64,000 nucleotides of DNA from NCBI RefSeq assembly GCF_000698555.1, contig NZ_JFHE01000012.1:84718-148717 (forward strand). The letters are read 5' to 3'. Position numbers and translations under genes: made by a program. Shown here one piece after another: positions 18,030-27,007 of this stretch. Origin of the DNA: Caballeronia grimmiae (GTDB lineage: Bacteria; Pseudomonadota; Gammaproteobacteria; Burkholderiales; Burkholderiaceae). How positions within the stretch are numbered: position 1 is the stretch's first letter; every line of letters starts with the position of its first letter. Under the pieces are notes generated by a model. It had not been told where the DNA came from. It saw only the letters and a program-made list of their open reading frames with translations, and did no database searches.

Positions 18030-18881
18030 ATGAAAGCACTCGACCTCGACGTCCTCTCGATGATCATCGCCGTCGCGGACACCGGCAGCATCAGCCGCGC
18101 GGCGGAACTGGTGCATCGCTCGCAATCGGCGGTGAGCATGCAGATCAAGACGCTTGAGACCGCGCTCGGCAAGGCGCTCTTCGTGCGCAAGCCGCGCAGC
18201 GTGGTGCCGACGCAAGACGGCGAAGTGCTGCTCACGTACGCGCGCCGGATGATCGCGCTGCGCGACGAAGCGTGGGCGGCGGTCGTCCGGCCGGACGTGA
18301 CCGGGCGCGTGGTGATCGGCGTGCCGGACGATTACGCGTCGTCGCTGTTCCCGCCGATCCTCAAGAAATTCTCGGCGACGTATCCCAAGGTCGAGATACA
18401 AGTGGTCGGCTTGCCGAGCGTCGCGCTCGCGCCGATGCTGAAGGACGGCGACGTCGATCTTGTCTGCGCGACGCGCGTCAAGGGCATCTCCGGCGAATTC
18501 CTGCGTCACGAACCGATGGTCTGGGCCGCCGCGCCCGGCGCGACCGACATCTGGCGCGAACGGCCGCTGCCGATTGCCGTGTTCCTGCCGGGCAGCGTCG
18601 CACGCGAGAACGCGATCCGCAGTCTGGAGCGGGCGCGCATCGGCTATCGGACGTCGTACGAAAGTCCGAGCCTGCTCGGTCTGCTGACGATGGCGGAAGC
18701 CGGGCTCGCCGTCACGCCGCTCGCCAAATGCGCGGTGCCGTCGCACTTCACGCTGCTCGGGCAGGCGCAAGGCCTGCCGGAAATCGCCGCGCTCGAAGTG
18801 GTGCTCGCGCGCAGCGCGGCATCGCAACGGCCGCCCTGCGATTTTCTGGCGGAGCGGATTATCGCGGAATTGCGCCGTTGA
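18030..18881 (+). CDS. LysR family transcriptional regulator
   Basis: 283 residues. The DNA-binding domain is clear: LDVLSMIIAVADTGSISRAAELVHRSQSAVSMQIKTLETALGKALFVRKPRSVVPTQDGEVLLTYARRMI. The effector domain is short but complete (GRVVIGVPDDYASSLFPPILKKFSATYPKVEIQVVG). It is divergent from the broken hydrolase gene. The 107 bp between them are AT-rich around 17970-18005 and probably hold both promoters and the regulator site. If it controlled the hydrolase, its main target is now inactive. Its 3' end overlaps the convergent synthase gene by 23 bp. Confidence 0.9.
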   Translation: MKALDLDVLSMIIAVADTGSISRAAELVHRSQSAVSMQIKTLETALGKALFVRKPRSVVPTQDGEVLLTYARRMIALRDEAWAAVVRPDVTGRVVIGVPDDYASSLFPPILKKFSATYPKVEIQVVGLPSVALAPMLKDGDVDLVCATRVKGISGEFLRHEPMVWAAAPGATDIWRERPLPIAVFLPGSVARENAIRSLERARIGYRTSYESPSLLGLLTMAEAGLAVTPLAKCAVPSHFTLLGQAQGLPEIAALEVVLARSAASQRPPCDFLAERIIAELRR

Positions 18882-19920
18882 GCGCCGATTCGATCGCATT
18901 CACCCGGCGCAACACCCACGCGCGCAGCATGCGATTCGATGCGACGAGCGGCATCGACGTCGCCATGATGCGATACACGTCGTTGCGGCGAACCTTCGAG
19001 ATGCGCGCAGGATCGAGCCACGCTTCGTTGCGGGCGAGCAGCACGAGCGTGTCCAGCCCGATCATGATCGGCCACAGACACGCGAGCCGCAGCCGCACGG
19101 CGCGCGAGGGGATCGCGAGCGTGTAGTCGAGCGCATCCTGAAACAGCGGCAATGTTGCGCGCAGCACGTCGGCAAGCACGGGCCGCGCACGCGACGATGC
19201 GTCCGCCGCAAGAAGTTCGCGCGGCGCGAGACCATGACGCGCCAGCATGTCGGCGGGCAGGTAGCACCGGCCGATGCGCAGATCGCGTGCGCAATCGCGC
19301 AGCACGTTCGTCATCTGCAGCGCCTTGCCGAAGCGCACGCCGCGGGCGAGCATTACATCGGGTTCGGTCCGGATGAGGCCGGGCATGTGCGCGAAGGTCA
19401 TCTTCGTCCAGAACTCGCCGACGCATCCCGCGACGAGATACGTGTAACGGTCGAGTTCGTCGAACCGCTGGAGCGCGGCGATCTGGCCGGACGTTTCATC
19501 CGGGAACGTGCGCAAGTCGAACTCCATGCCGGTGCTGAGCGTGGTCACGATGTCGCGCACGGCGGCGGTATCGGCAGCGCTGAGGTCGTTCAGAATCGAC
19601 AGCGCCGGTCCCAGCGATTCCAGCAGCACGCGTTCATCCGGCTGCGCCTGCTGCCCGGCGACTTCATCGGCGATGCGGGCGAGCGCGCCATCGTCCGGCG
19701 CACCGTTCACTTGCCCGCGCAACGACAGCAGCAGGTCCAGCCGGCGCGCCGGCGTCACGAGCGAGGTATCCGCGATGGTGTCCGCGGCGCGCGCGAGGAG
19801 ATAGGCGAGCCCGATGGGATCGCGCATCGCGGGCGGCAAAATGCGCAGCGTCAAATAGAAAGACCGCGAAACGCTTTTCAGTAGCGGGCCGAGAAGAAAG
19901 GCCCGGGGCGATGGATTCAT
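18859..19920 (-). CDS. Squalene/phytoene synthase family protein
   Basis: 353 residues from the ATG at 19920. It belongs to the head-to-head prenyltransferases that join two farnesyl- or geranylgeranyl-diphosphates. Conserved parts are SVSRSFYLTLRILPPAMRDPIGLAYLLARAADTIADT (first aspartate-rich motif DTIAD), RYTYLVAGCVGEFWT, and KALQMTNVLRDCARDLRIGRCYLP (second motif RDCARD). Both metal-binding motifs are present, so it is probably active. No hopanoid or carotenoid genes adjoin it, and the product (squalene, presqualene or other) cannot be settled. Confidence 0.88.
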   Translation of the reverse strand: MNPSPRAFLLGPLLKSVSRSFYLTLRILPPAMRDPIGLAYLLARAADTIADTSLVTPARRLDLLLSLRGQVNGAPDDGALARIADEVAGQQAQPDERVLLESLGPALSILNDLSAADTAAVRDIVTTLSTGMEFDLRTFPDETSGQIAALQRFDELDRYTYLVAGCVGEFWTKMTFAHMPGLIRTEPDVMLARGVRFGKALQMTNVLRDCARDLRIGRCYLPADMLARHGLAPRELLAADASSRARPVLADVLRATLPLFQDALDYTLAIPSRAVRLRLACLWPIMIGLDTLVLLARNEAWLDPARISKVRRNDVYRIMATSMPLVASNRMLRAWVLRRVNAIESALNGAIPR

Positions 19921-20000
19921 GTGTCGGATCGGATGACCCGGCAGGGCGCGGGTCTTGTGCCGCCGCATTGTATCCGTCCGATGGCCGTCGAGCCGGACGC

Positions 20001-20654
20001 CTACGCTCGCGCCCGCGCGCTGTGAAGCCGGGCATGCGCGAGACGCAGCTTCACCGGCTTGCTCGTCGTTTTTGCGCGATGAATGCGCGGCCTGTTCGAC
20101 GCGGCGGCGGGCGACGCAATCTTCAGCCTCACCGGCTCGACCGGTTCCAGCACGACGCGGGCGTGCCCCGCATTGCGCAGGCCGAGCTGGCTGGCGGCGG
20201 CGAACGACAGGTCGATCGCGCGCCCCTTGACGAACGGGCCGCGGTCGTTGATGCGCACGATCACCGACCGCGTCTTCGACGCGTTGCTCACGCGCACATA
20301 CGATCCGAGCGGCAACGTGCGATGCGCTGCGGTCAGCGCGTGCATGTCGTAGCGCTCGCCGCTTGCCGTGCGACGCCCCTGGAATTTGCTGCCGTAGAAC
20401 GACGCCTCCACGAATTCCGGCCGTTTCGCTGCCGCGTCGCCGTGCGCGGCCGGGGCCGATACATCGGCCGGCGATGCCGCTACCGCCGACGCTTCCGGCG
20501 CTTCCTGCGCGTCCCGTGGCTCGCCTTGAGACGGCTCTGGCGCCGCAGGCGCACTCACTGGCCGATGCGCGGCGCATCCGTTGAGCACGACGAGCGCGCC
20601 GACGGATGCGAGACCCGCCGCGCGCGCGCGCCGGATGAATGCGTTTGCAACCAT
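20001..20654 (-). CDS. rlpA: RlpA-like septal ring lipoprotein
   Basis: 217 residues. The N-terminal signal peptide ends in a lipobox (VVLNGC, Cys27). An Ala/Pro-rich linker follows, then the double-psi beta-barrel (about residues 83-165): FVEASFYGSKFQGRRTASGERYDMHALTAAHRTLPLGSYVRV and VRINDRGPFVKGRAIDLSFAAASQLG, with the catalytic-type Asp in NDRGPF. RlpA lytic transglycosylases cut glycan strands lacking stem peptides at the division septum. The C-terminal part is short and basic and there is no SPOR domain, so localisation to the septum is not assured. Confidence 0.88.
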   Translation of the reverse strand: MVANAFIRRARAAGLASVGALVVLNGCAAHRPVSAPAAPEPSQGEPRDAQEAPEASAVAASPADVSAPAAHGDAAAKRPEFVEASFYGSKFQGRRTASGERYDMHALTAAHRTLPLGSYVRVSNASKTRSVIVRINDRGPFVKGRAIDLSFAAASQLGLRNAGHARVVLEPVEPVRLKIASPAAASNRPRIHRAKTTSKPVKLRLAHARLHSARARA

Positions 20655-20776
20655 GAGCGAACTTCTCCCGGTAATACCGATTCACCGTGAAACGGTTCGC
20701 CCATAACGCCGGCCCGCGATCGGAGTTGACCACGCGCGCCCACATTTGACTCAACTTGACACAAGCTCCGCGCGGC

Positions 20777-21484
20777 TTACGAATAGTTCAGCTTCGGATA
20801 CCAGTCCGTGCCGCGTCCTTCCGGCGTCATGTCAAGCACGGTCCAGAGCGGCATCGGATCGGGCGCGCCGCGCGGATCTTCGCCCGGATCGGCTGTTGCG
20901 AAGTCCATTTCGCCGCTCCAGAAGTGGCGAATCACGCCGTCGCGCCGCGTGAACACGTTGAGCGCGGGTTCGTCGCCGCCTTCTTTCGAGATCGCGTAAT
21001 AGTCGCGGCTGAAGTTGCCGTTGGTGTCGGAATACAGCTTCAGGTCGCGCCAGCCGCGCTCCTCCTTGAACGCGACGAGCTTGGCGAGCGGCGAGCGCGC
21101 GATGACCGCGAGCGCCACGCGTTGCTCGATATCGCGCGCCTCGCCTTCCCATGCCGACAGCAGCGACGTGCACATCGGGCAGGGCCGCTCGCGCTGCGGT
21201 CCGAACATGTAGCTGTAAGTGACGAGCGTTTGCTTGTCGCCGAACAGGCCGGCGATGTCGACGGGACCGCGCTCGCCCTCGAAGAGATAGTCGCCCGTGA
21301 CTTCCCCGCCGGGCGGCAACGCGCGCCGCATCCGCGCGACGCGCTCGATATGCCGCCGCAGTTCGATTTCTTCCGCCAGCAGCGCGACGCGCGCCCGCCG
21401 ATAGTCGGCGCTTTCATTCGGAAAGGTCATCGTTGCCCGCGCCGCGAGTTCGGCGGCGGGAACGAGTGAAGGTGTCGATGTCAT
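20777..21484 (-). CDS. DUF899 thioredoxin-like protein
   Basis: 235 residues from the ATG at 21484, which has GGGAGAA upstream. It is a full-length member of the DUF899 family: LLAEEIELRRHIERVARMRRALPPGGEV at the start, LFGDKQTLVTYSYMFGPQRERPCPMCTSLLSAWEGEARDIEQR with a CPMC pair, RDYYAISKEGGDEPALNVFTRRDGVIRHFWS, and a C-terminal LWTVLDMTPEGRGTDWYP. The family has a thioredoxin-like fold and no established reaction. It is 25 bp from the frameshifted glutathione S-transferase gene on the same strand and was perhaps co-transcribed with it. Confidence 0.87.
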   Translation of the reverse strand: MTSTPSLVPAAELAARATMTFPNESADYRRARVALLAEEIELRRHIERVARMRRALPPGGEVTGDYLFEGERGPVDIAGLFGDKQTLVTYSYMFGPQRERPCPMCTSLLSAWEGEARDIEQRVALAVIARSPLAKLVAFKEERGWRDLKLYSDTNGNFSRDYYAISKEGGDEPALNVFTRRDGVIRHFWSGEMDFATADPGEDPRGAPDPMPLWTVLDMTPEGRGTDWYPKLNYS

Positions 21485-21509
21485 GCGTGTTCTCCCGTGT
21501 TGAGAAACG

Positions 21510-22168
21510 TCAGTCGCGATCCGGCGCACCCGGCGGAAACAATCGCCGATACGGCCGCGCCTCGTCCACCGCCCGCGCGAACGACGGCCGCGCGAGAAGC
21601 CGCTTGCGATACGCGATCACGTTCGGATATGCATCCCCGATGCGATGGGTCCAGTCGGCATAGAACAGGAACGGTGCGGCGGCGCAATCGGCGAGGCTGA
21701 ACGCATCGCCGGCGGCCCATTCCCGCGTCGACATGAGGCGGTCGAGATACGCGTACGACGTGTCGAGCATCGCGCGGGCATCGGCGACGCCGCGTGGATC
21801 GCGCTCGCCCTCTGCTCGCATGCAATCGAAGACGATTTTCTGCTGCGGGGTCGACAGGTAGTTATCGAAGAAGCGGTCCATCCAGCGCACGTCGAGCGCG
21901 GCGCGGGGATCGGCGGGAACAGGGGCACCGGCCCGGGGTGAAACAGGTCGAGATACTCGATGATGATCGTCGCTTCGATCACCGGCCTGCCGTCGTCGAC
22001 GATGACGGGGAAGCGCTTCATCGGCCAAAGCTCGGCGAGTTCGCGCATGGACTGCGGCGTTTCGGGCGTGAGCGGCCGCCATTCGAACGGCGTGGCGTTC
22101 TCGTACAGCGCGATCAGCACCTTCTGGCAATACGACGAAAACGGATGCGCATAGAGGCTCAGGGTCAT
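21510..22168 (-). pseudogene. Glutathione S-transferase, frameshifted
   Basis: The ATG at 22168 has AAGGAG upstream. The thioredoxin-like N-terminal domain is intact (LSLYAHPFSSYCQKVLIALYENATPFEWRPL, PVIVDDGRPVIEATIIIEYLD). Near 21919 one base is missing (CTGTTCC where CTGGTTCC would keep the frame). The C-terminal helical domain continues in another frame (DVRWMDRFFDNYLSTPQQ to PPGAPDRD) up to 21510. Repairing one base gives a normal protein of about 219 residues. It may be a recent pseudogene or a base-calling error; reads would tell. As it stands the domain with the hydrophobic-substrate site is not made. Confidence 0.82.
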
Positions 22169-22392
22169 CGGACGATCTCCTTGAAGTGCGGCGGTTTCAT
22201 CGCCGGCTTGATGGACGACGATCGGCGCGGCGGCGAATCGACGTTGTCCGGCGCGAATCGCTGACTTCTTGTTGTGCGGTGCGGAAAACCGGATGCGGCT
22301 GCCGTTCGATTGTCGCGGCAGGGCGGCTCTGATAACTTGGCGCGTACGGCTGTCGCGCGGATGAGATTCAACCCAATGAGTCGAGGCGATCA

Positions 22393-22893
22393 ATGATGCG
22401 TATTGAGAAGATAAGACTCGTCATCGCAGACGGGCAACCCGCAGTGCTAACAGGGCTGCAAGCGTGGTTCGAGGGGCGCGGGCGTTATTGCATTGCGGCG
22501 AGCGCGAAAAGCGCCGGGCAGTTGCTTGCGCAGATCGATGATGCAAGGGGCGACTTGATCATCATCGGTGACGCGCTCGGTGACACCCACGAGCTGCTGC
22601 GCGCGCTGCGGGAACGGCATCCGCATATGCCGGTGGTCGTGCTCACATCGGAGTCCGATCCGCGCACGCTGCTCGCGATGCAGCATGCAGGCGCACGCGG
22701 CATCGCGAGCACGCGCGACGAACTAAGGGAACTCGGGAGAATGTGCGATCGCGTGCTGTCGGGGGCGGAAGGCGTCGTTTCGCGACGGATTGCGGGGTTT
22801 CTGCAGGCGACGGATGAGCGGGGCGTTCGCCAGGACTATGCCCACGTGCGCATGAGAGTACGGCCGTTCAATGCGGCAACGATCTCATGCTAA
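22393..22893 (+). CDS. Degenerate response-regulator receiver protein without output domain
   Basis: 166 residues. The fold matches the receiver of the FixJ/RcsB type: RLVIADGQPAVLTGLQAWFEGRG, DLIIIGDALGDTHELLRALRERHPHMPVVVLTSESDP, MQHAGARGIAS. Several active-site positions are altered. The usual acidic pair is Asp13-Gly14, the phosphorylation strand reads IIIGDALG (Asp60, apparently one place late), and the conserved Lys after GARG is absent. The conserved Thr in VVVLTS is kept. After about residue 125 there is no helix-turn-helix. It may be a phosphorylation-independent partner protein or a decaying regulator. Its stop overlaps that of the convergent glycosyltransferase gene. Confidence 0.72.
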   Translation: MMRIEKIRLVIADGQPAVLTGLQAWFEGRGRYCIAASAKSAGQLLAQIDDARGDLIIIGDALGDTHELLRALRERHPHMPVVVLTSESDPRTLLAMQHAGARGIASTRDELRELGRMCDRVLSGAEGVVSRRIAGFLQATDERGVRQDYAHVRMRVRPFNAATISC

Positions 22894-23822
22894 GTCAGCA
22901 ATCCTCTCAACATGCGGTCCCAGACGGGCGCAAGCACCTTCCAGTCATAGAAATAATTGGTGAAAGCCTTCTGCGCCTCGATATGAGCCTGACAGCCCGC
23001 GGGATTGTTTCGCAGTCTGACGACCGCTTCCGATAACGCATCGGCGAAGACCGCCACGTGGTCGGCTGGATTTTCCGTCCATTGGTAAGCAAGCGCCCAT
23101 CGATTGCAGGTATCGAGAAGTCCGCCATAATTCGGCGCGACTACGAAGTTGCCGGCGGACATTGCTTCGATGGCGGCCAGGCACGACGTCTCGGGCCATA
23201 TGGACGGGTAAGCGAAGACGTGGCTTTGCTGGAGCGCCCGACGCACGACGTCGTACGGTTGAAAGCCGTGATACGTGATGTTCGGATGCTGCCGGCAATG
23301 TTCGAAGACCCGCGAGTAAGGCGCGTCGAGCTCGGGCCGGCCGTAGGCCGCGAACGATGAATACACGTGCAGATGCAGCCGCCCATGTTTCGCGAGCACG
23401 CGCTCGAAGGCCGGCACGAGCAGCTCCAGGCCCCGCTGCGGCGTCGTGTGGTAGATGAGGTTGACGATCTCGTTCGGGTCAGGCTTCGGCAGCGCCGGTA
23501 AAGGCTCAATGCCGTTTCGGATGACGACGCATTCTGAGTACGGGAGGTCGTGATAGATGTGGAAAATCTGCATCTGCCAGTCGGAAACCATCACGATCTT
23601 GGCGAACTGCTTGCGGTAATTCGCGTCCCTCAGGGCGACTGTCTCGTCGTCTGGCATATCGTGAAGCCAGAGCACCGTCTTTCTATGCGGATCGATTTCG
23701 CGGATGCGCGAGGGGATGATCTGAAAGTTCGCCAGCAGGCCCGCGTCGAGCGTGCGATGTAACCGGCGCAACATGAGCTCCGTTCCGCCGTTTGCATTGC
23801 GCGAGACTTCGTTCACTTCCAT
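22890..23822 (-). CDS. Family 4-like glycosyltransferase
   Basis: 310 residues. The C-terminal half has the GT-B donor-site pattern: NLIYHTTPQRGLELLVPAFERVL, HPNITYHGFQPYDVVRRALQQSHVFAYPSIWPETSCLAAIEAMSAGNFVVAPNYGGL. It shows the Glu-rich nucleotide-sugar loop (WPETSCLAAIEAM) of family 4 retaining transferases. The N-terminal half (NGGTELMLRRLHRTL, VLWLHDMPDDE) is the acceptor domain. There is no signal or membrane segment, so it acts in the cytoplasm or at the inner face of the membrane. It is a lone gene without other polysaccharide genes nearby; the acceptor is unknown. Confidence 0.85.
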   Translation of the reverse strand: MEVNEVSRNANGGTELMLRRLHRTLDAGLLANFQIIPSRIREIDPHRKTVLWLHDMPDDETVALRDANYRKQFAKIVMVSDWQMQIFHIYHDLPYSECVVIRNGIEPLPALPKPDPNEIVNLIYHTTPQRGLELLVPAFERVLAKHGRLHLHVYSSFAAYGRPELDAPYSRVFEHCRQHPNITYHGFQPYDVVRRALQQSHVFAYPSIWPETSCLAAIEAMSAGNFVVAPNYGGLLDTCNRWALAYQWTENPADHVAVFADALSEAVVRLRNNPAGCQAHIEAQKAFTNYFYDWKVLAPVWDRMLRGLLT

Positions 23823-23964
23823 GATGCTTCACTCATATCCGATCCATCTAAAACTATAGCAGAGCCGCCCTGCAACGCTCCGCCAGCAAGGATGCGTCAA
23901 CTTCGCTAGGATGCTCGCTGGACTTCTCTCCCAGGCGCGCGCCGCCGCTCCAACCCACTCCATC

Positions 23965-24900
23965 ATGCCCACGCCGCCTCATGCCATCGGTTTCACGCTC
24001 GATCCGCTCGACCGCATGTCCGACAAACGCGATGACGAAGCATTCGTCGCCCGCCTTCGCGACGATCCCGCCACGCGCTTTCTGCTCTTTGTGAAGGACG
24101 TGCCGCTGTTCAAGCGCACTCAGGGCCACGATGCGCTTTTCGCCGCGCAAGAAGCCGCGAAGTTCGGCACGCCGATTCAAACCGTCCTGCTGGGCCGCGA
24201 CACGGACGGACGCGCGCTCTTCGCCTGCGCGCTCGACACCAGCGTCGAAACCGCAGCCAGCGCGCTCGAAGCCGTGCCGGTCGAAGCGATAGAACTGCGG
24301 CCCGTCGCGATGCAAGGACTCGTCGACGCGCCCATCGTCAGCGCGCTCGGCGAAGCGCGTTCGATGCTCGACTGGCATCGCCGGCATCGTTTCTGCGCGA
24401 ACTGCGGCCACCCGACCGACGACGCCGGCGCGGGCTGGCGGCGCATTTGCGGCAACTGCCGGGCGCAGCATTTTCCGCGCGTCGATCCCGTCGTCATCAT
24501 GCTCGTCACCGATGGCGAGCGCTGCCTGCTCGGCCGCCAGCCGCAATTCGCGCCGGGAATGTATTCGGCGCTCGCGGGCTTCATCGAGCCCGGGGAGACG
24601 TTCGAGCATGCGGTGTATCGGGAAGTACTCGAAGAAGCGGGCATTCGCTGCTCGGATGTGCGCTACTTCGCGTCGCAGCCGTGGCCGTTCCCTTCATCGC
24701 TGATGATCGGCTGTTTCGCGCGGGCAACGGACACGGAGATTCGCATCGACGAGAAGGAACTGGAGGATGCGCGCTGGTTCACGCGCGCGGAGGTCGCCGC
24801 GATGCTCGGCGGCACGCACGCGGACGGACTGTCGGCGCCGAAGCCGTTTGCGATCGCGCATCATTTGTTGAGAAGTTTCGTGGATGGGACGGGCGAGTGA
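23965..24900 (+). CDS. nudC: NADH pyrophosphatase NudC (de-NADding Nudix hydrolase)
   Basis: 311 residues from the ATG at 23965; an ATG at 23911 is in frame. It hydrolyses NAD(H) to NMN(H) and AMP and removes NAD caps from RNA. The central zinc ribbon is FCANCGHPTDDAG ... CGNCRAQHFPRVDPVVIMLV, with four cysteines. The Nudix box is GFIEPGETFEHAVYREVLEEAGI, all key Glu residues present. It is followed by the NudC signature SQPWPFPSSLM, which sets it apart from other Nudix enzymes. It is divergent from the glycosyltransferase gene. Neither start has a strong ribosome site. Confidence 0.94.
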   Translation: MPTPPHAIGFTLDPLDRMSDKRDDEAFVARLRDDPATRFLLFVKDVPLFKRTQGHDALFAAQEAAKFGTPIQTVLLGRDTDGRALFACALDTSVETAASALEAVPVEAIELRPVAMQGLVDAPIVSALGEARSMLDWHRRHRFCANCGHPTDDAGAGWRRICGNCRAQHFPRVDPVVIMLVTDGERCLLGRQPQFAPGMYSALAGFIEPGETFEHAVYREVLEEAGIRCSDVRYFASQPWPFPSSLMIGCFARATDTEIRIDEKELEDARWFTRAEVAAMLGGTHADGLSAPKPFAIAHHLLRSFVDGTGE

Positions 24901-25260
24901 CGCTGCGACTCGGGCCGTTTCGCCACCCTGAATGCGGGCGTTCTGTGCGATCCGATGCTGCGCAACGCATAACCTGTTCGCCCGTCAGCATCCCCCTTGC
25001 AAGCGATTAGAAAACCGCGCGACGCCGAACTAACGCGGCATCGCGCGGACACACGTCCTGCTTACAACTTACGACGCCCTGCGTCTTGGCGGTGTACGGC
25101 GTGTAGAGGGAAGACCCCGCTCAGGCCGGCGCCGCCGCCCGCAAGGAGTCGATGCCGCTGCTTCCGTCGCATCGACCGGAGCAGCCGCAGCACATTGCGT
25201 GCGTTGCGCTATTCCCGTCCGATGACAGCAATCTGCCGATGCAACGGAGCAGTGCGTGCT
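24901..25260. other. Intergenic region between nudC and the alanine symporter gene
   Basis: 360 bp between two convergent genes. I see no gene with a credible start and no strong hairpin with a T-tract. Short open frames on both strands read as low-complexity Arg/Pro/Ala sequence. Confidence 0.5.
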
Positions 25261-26847
25261 TCAAGCCTCGACGCGGCCCGCCTCACTCGCCTGCGTTTCC
25301 GTATCGCGACCCTTCCGTGCCGACCAGTACTCGGTCCGCACGCCGATGTCATCGGAAACAAACGGCCCGCCGCGCGTGGCCCGATAATGCGCGAGCGCCT
25401 TGTACACGAGCCCTTGCCCGAGCAGCACGATCGGCACGTTGAGCAGCACCATCACGATGTTCATCAGATCCGACAGCGCCCAGAGGTTCGGCAGTTCGAG
25501 CCCCGCGAGCACGGTCAGCGCGCCGAACGGCACGAACACGAGCGACCCCAGCACGCGTATTCCGGCGATGAAGCGCGAGCTGCGCGAGATGTAATTCGCC
25601 GATATTTCAGCGAAAGAAATCATGCCGAGCAGCGTCGTGAACGCGAAGAGGCCATAGCAGACGCACATCACGATGCGAATCACATCGCCGGCCCACGCCG
25701 GCACGAGCGCCTCCACCGACGCCAGATACACCGTGATCTTCGACGCACGCACCGATTCCCACGCCTGACCATCGACGGTGCCGGTCCAGACGTGCGCCAT
25801 CACGACGATGAAGCCGGTCATCGTGCAGATGACCATCGTATCGAAGAACACGCCGAGGCTTTGCACGAAGCCCTGTTCGCAAGGGTGATCGTTATCGGCG
25901 ATGGCGGCGGCCATCGTGATCGTGCCCTGCCCCGCTTCGTTCGACATCAGCCCCCGTTTGACGCCCTGCGCGAGCGCCGTGCCGATCGCGCCGCCGAACA
26001 ACGCATGCGGTGCAAACGCGCCGACGACGACTTCGTGAAAGAAGTAAGGAATCAGCGGCAGATTGATGAGGATGATGACGAGCGACATCACGCAGAAGAG
26101 CGTCGCCTTGATCGGCACGAGGACATCGGTATAAGCGGTCACGCGGCGAATGCCGCCCATGATGATGAACGCGCACGCCACCACGAGCCCCGCCGCGATG
26201 AAGTAATACACCGTCGATTGCCGTGCGAGATGTGTGCCGGCCACCGTATCGGCGATGGTGCCGATCGCCGTGAAGACGTTGAACGTTTGCGGCGGCACGT
26301 TGAACAGCGCATAAACGATGAACACGAGCGACAGGAGCGTGCCGACGAAGCGTCGTCCGCCGAGAATGCGCCGTCCATAGAAGGGCAGACCGCCGACGAA
26401 TTCGTCCTGCTTCTTCTCCTTGAACAATTGCGCGAGCGTCGACTCCATGAAGGCCGTCGCCATGCCGAAGAAAGCGGCGACCCACATCCAGAAGAGCGCG
26501 CCCGGCCCGCCGACCGAGATCGCGCCCGTGATGCCGACGATGTTGCCCGGTCCCGCGCGCATCGCGAGTCCGAGCATGAACGACGCGAGCGCGCTCACGC
26601 CCGTATTCGACGATTGCCTGCGCAGCATGATGCGCACGATCTTGCCGACGTTCATCGTCTGGCTGAAGCGCGTGCGGATCGTGAAGTGAATGCCGACACC
26701 GACGAGCAGCAGGATCGCGAATGGAAACTGCCCGAGCACCGGGATTCGCGAGTACGCCTTGATGTTGGTGGGGAAGTCCCAGAGGAAGTCGGAGACGGGC
26801 GCGATGAACGCAAAGAACGCGTTCACGGATTGGAAAAGGTCATCCAC
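25261..26847 (-). CDS. Alanine/glycine:cation symporter (AGCS family)
   Basis: 528 residues from the GTG at 26847, with AAGG seven bases before it. It imports alanine or glycine with Na+. Family hallmarks: GVGIHFTIRTRFSQ after the first helix, SALASFMLGLAMRAGPGNIVGITGAISVGGPGALFWMWVAAFFGMATAFMESTLAQLFKEK (the P-G-N-I-x-G substrate loop), PFYGRRILG, GVKRGLMSNEAGQGTITMAAAIADNDHP. About eleven hydrophobic segments follow the expected pattern. The usual N-terminal short loop is present, so this start leaves a family-length protein. It is separated from the dehydratase gene upstream by a terminator and must have its own promoter. Confidence 0.92.
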   Translation of the reverse strand: MDDLFQSVNAFFAFIAPVSDFLWDFPTNIKAYSRIPVLGQFPFAILLLVGVGIHFTIRTRFSQTMNVGKIVRIMLRRQSSNTGVSALASFMLGLAMRAGPGNIVGITGAISVGGPGALFWMWVAAFFGMATAFMESTLAQLFKEKKQDEFVGGLPFYGRRILGGRRFVGTLLSLVFIVYALFNVPPQTFNVFTAIGTIADTVAGTHLARQSTVYYFIAAGLVVACAFIIMGGIRRVTAYTDVLVPIKATLFCVMSLVIILINLPLIPYFFHEVVVGAFAPHALFGGAIGTALAQGVKRGLMSNEAGQGTITMAAAIADNDHPCEQGFVQSLGVFFDTMVICTMTGFIVVMAHVWTGTVDGQAWESVRASKITVYLASVEALVPAWAGDVIRIVMCVCYGLFAFTTLLGMISFAEISANYISRSSRFIAGIRVLGSLVFVPFGALTVLAGLELPNLWALSDLMNIVMVLLNVPIVLLGQGLVYKALAHYRATRGGPFVSDDIGVRTEYWSARKGRDTETQASEAGRVEA

Positions 26848-26895
26848 GCGGGGCCTTGCTTGTTGCTTCGAGCTGTTTGCAGCAGGAGTTCGGAT

Positions 26896-26925
26896 TAGAA
26901 AAAACCCGGTTCGAAGGAACCGGGT
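26896..26925 (-). terminator. Intrinsic terminator after the dehydratase gene
   Basis: On the minus strand ACCCGGTTC and GAACCGGGT form a perfect 9-bp stem with a 4-nt loop (26904-26925), followed directly by a run of six T. It lies 82 bp after the stop of the IlvD/Edd-family gene. Confidence 0.88.
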
Positions 26926-27007
26926 CCAGTGCCAGTGCGCGTCATCGGAGGCGCGGGCGCGTATTATACGGCGCGCGTTCCGATGCCCTTCGCGCGTTCT
27001 TGTCGAC

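Noticed and set aside
18859..20754. 631-codon version of the squalene/phytoene synthase
   Set aside because: The extra N-terminal part is the antisense-phase shadow of rlpA on the same strand. The synthase begins at the ATG at 19920, where homology starts.
24997..26898. 633-codon plus-strand open frame rich in Arg, His and Asp
   Set aside because: It is the antisense of the AGCS symporter gene, a common artefact in GC-rich DNA.
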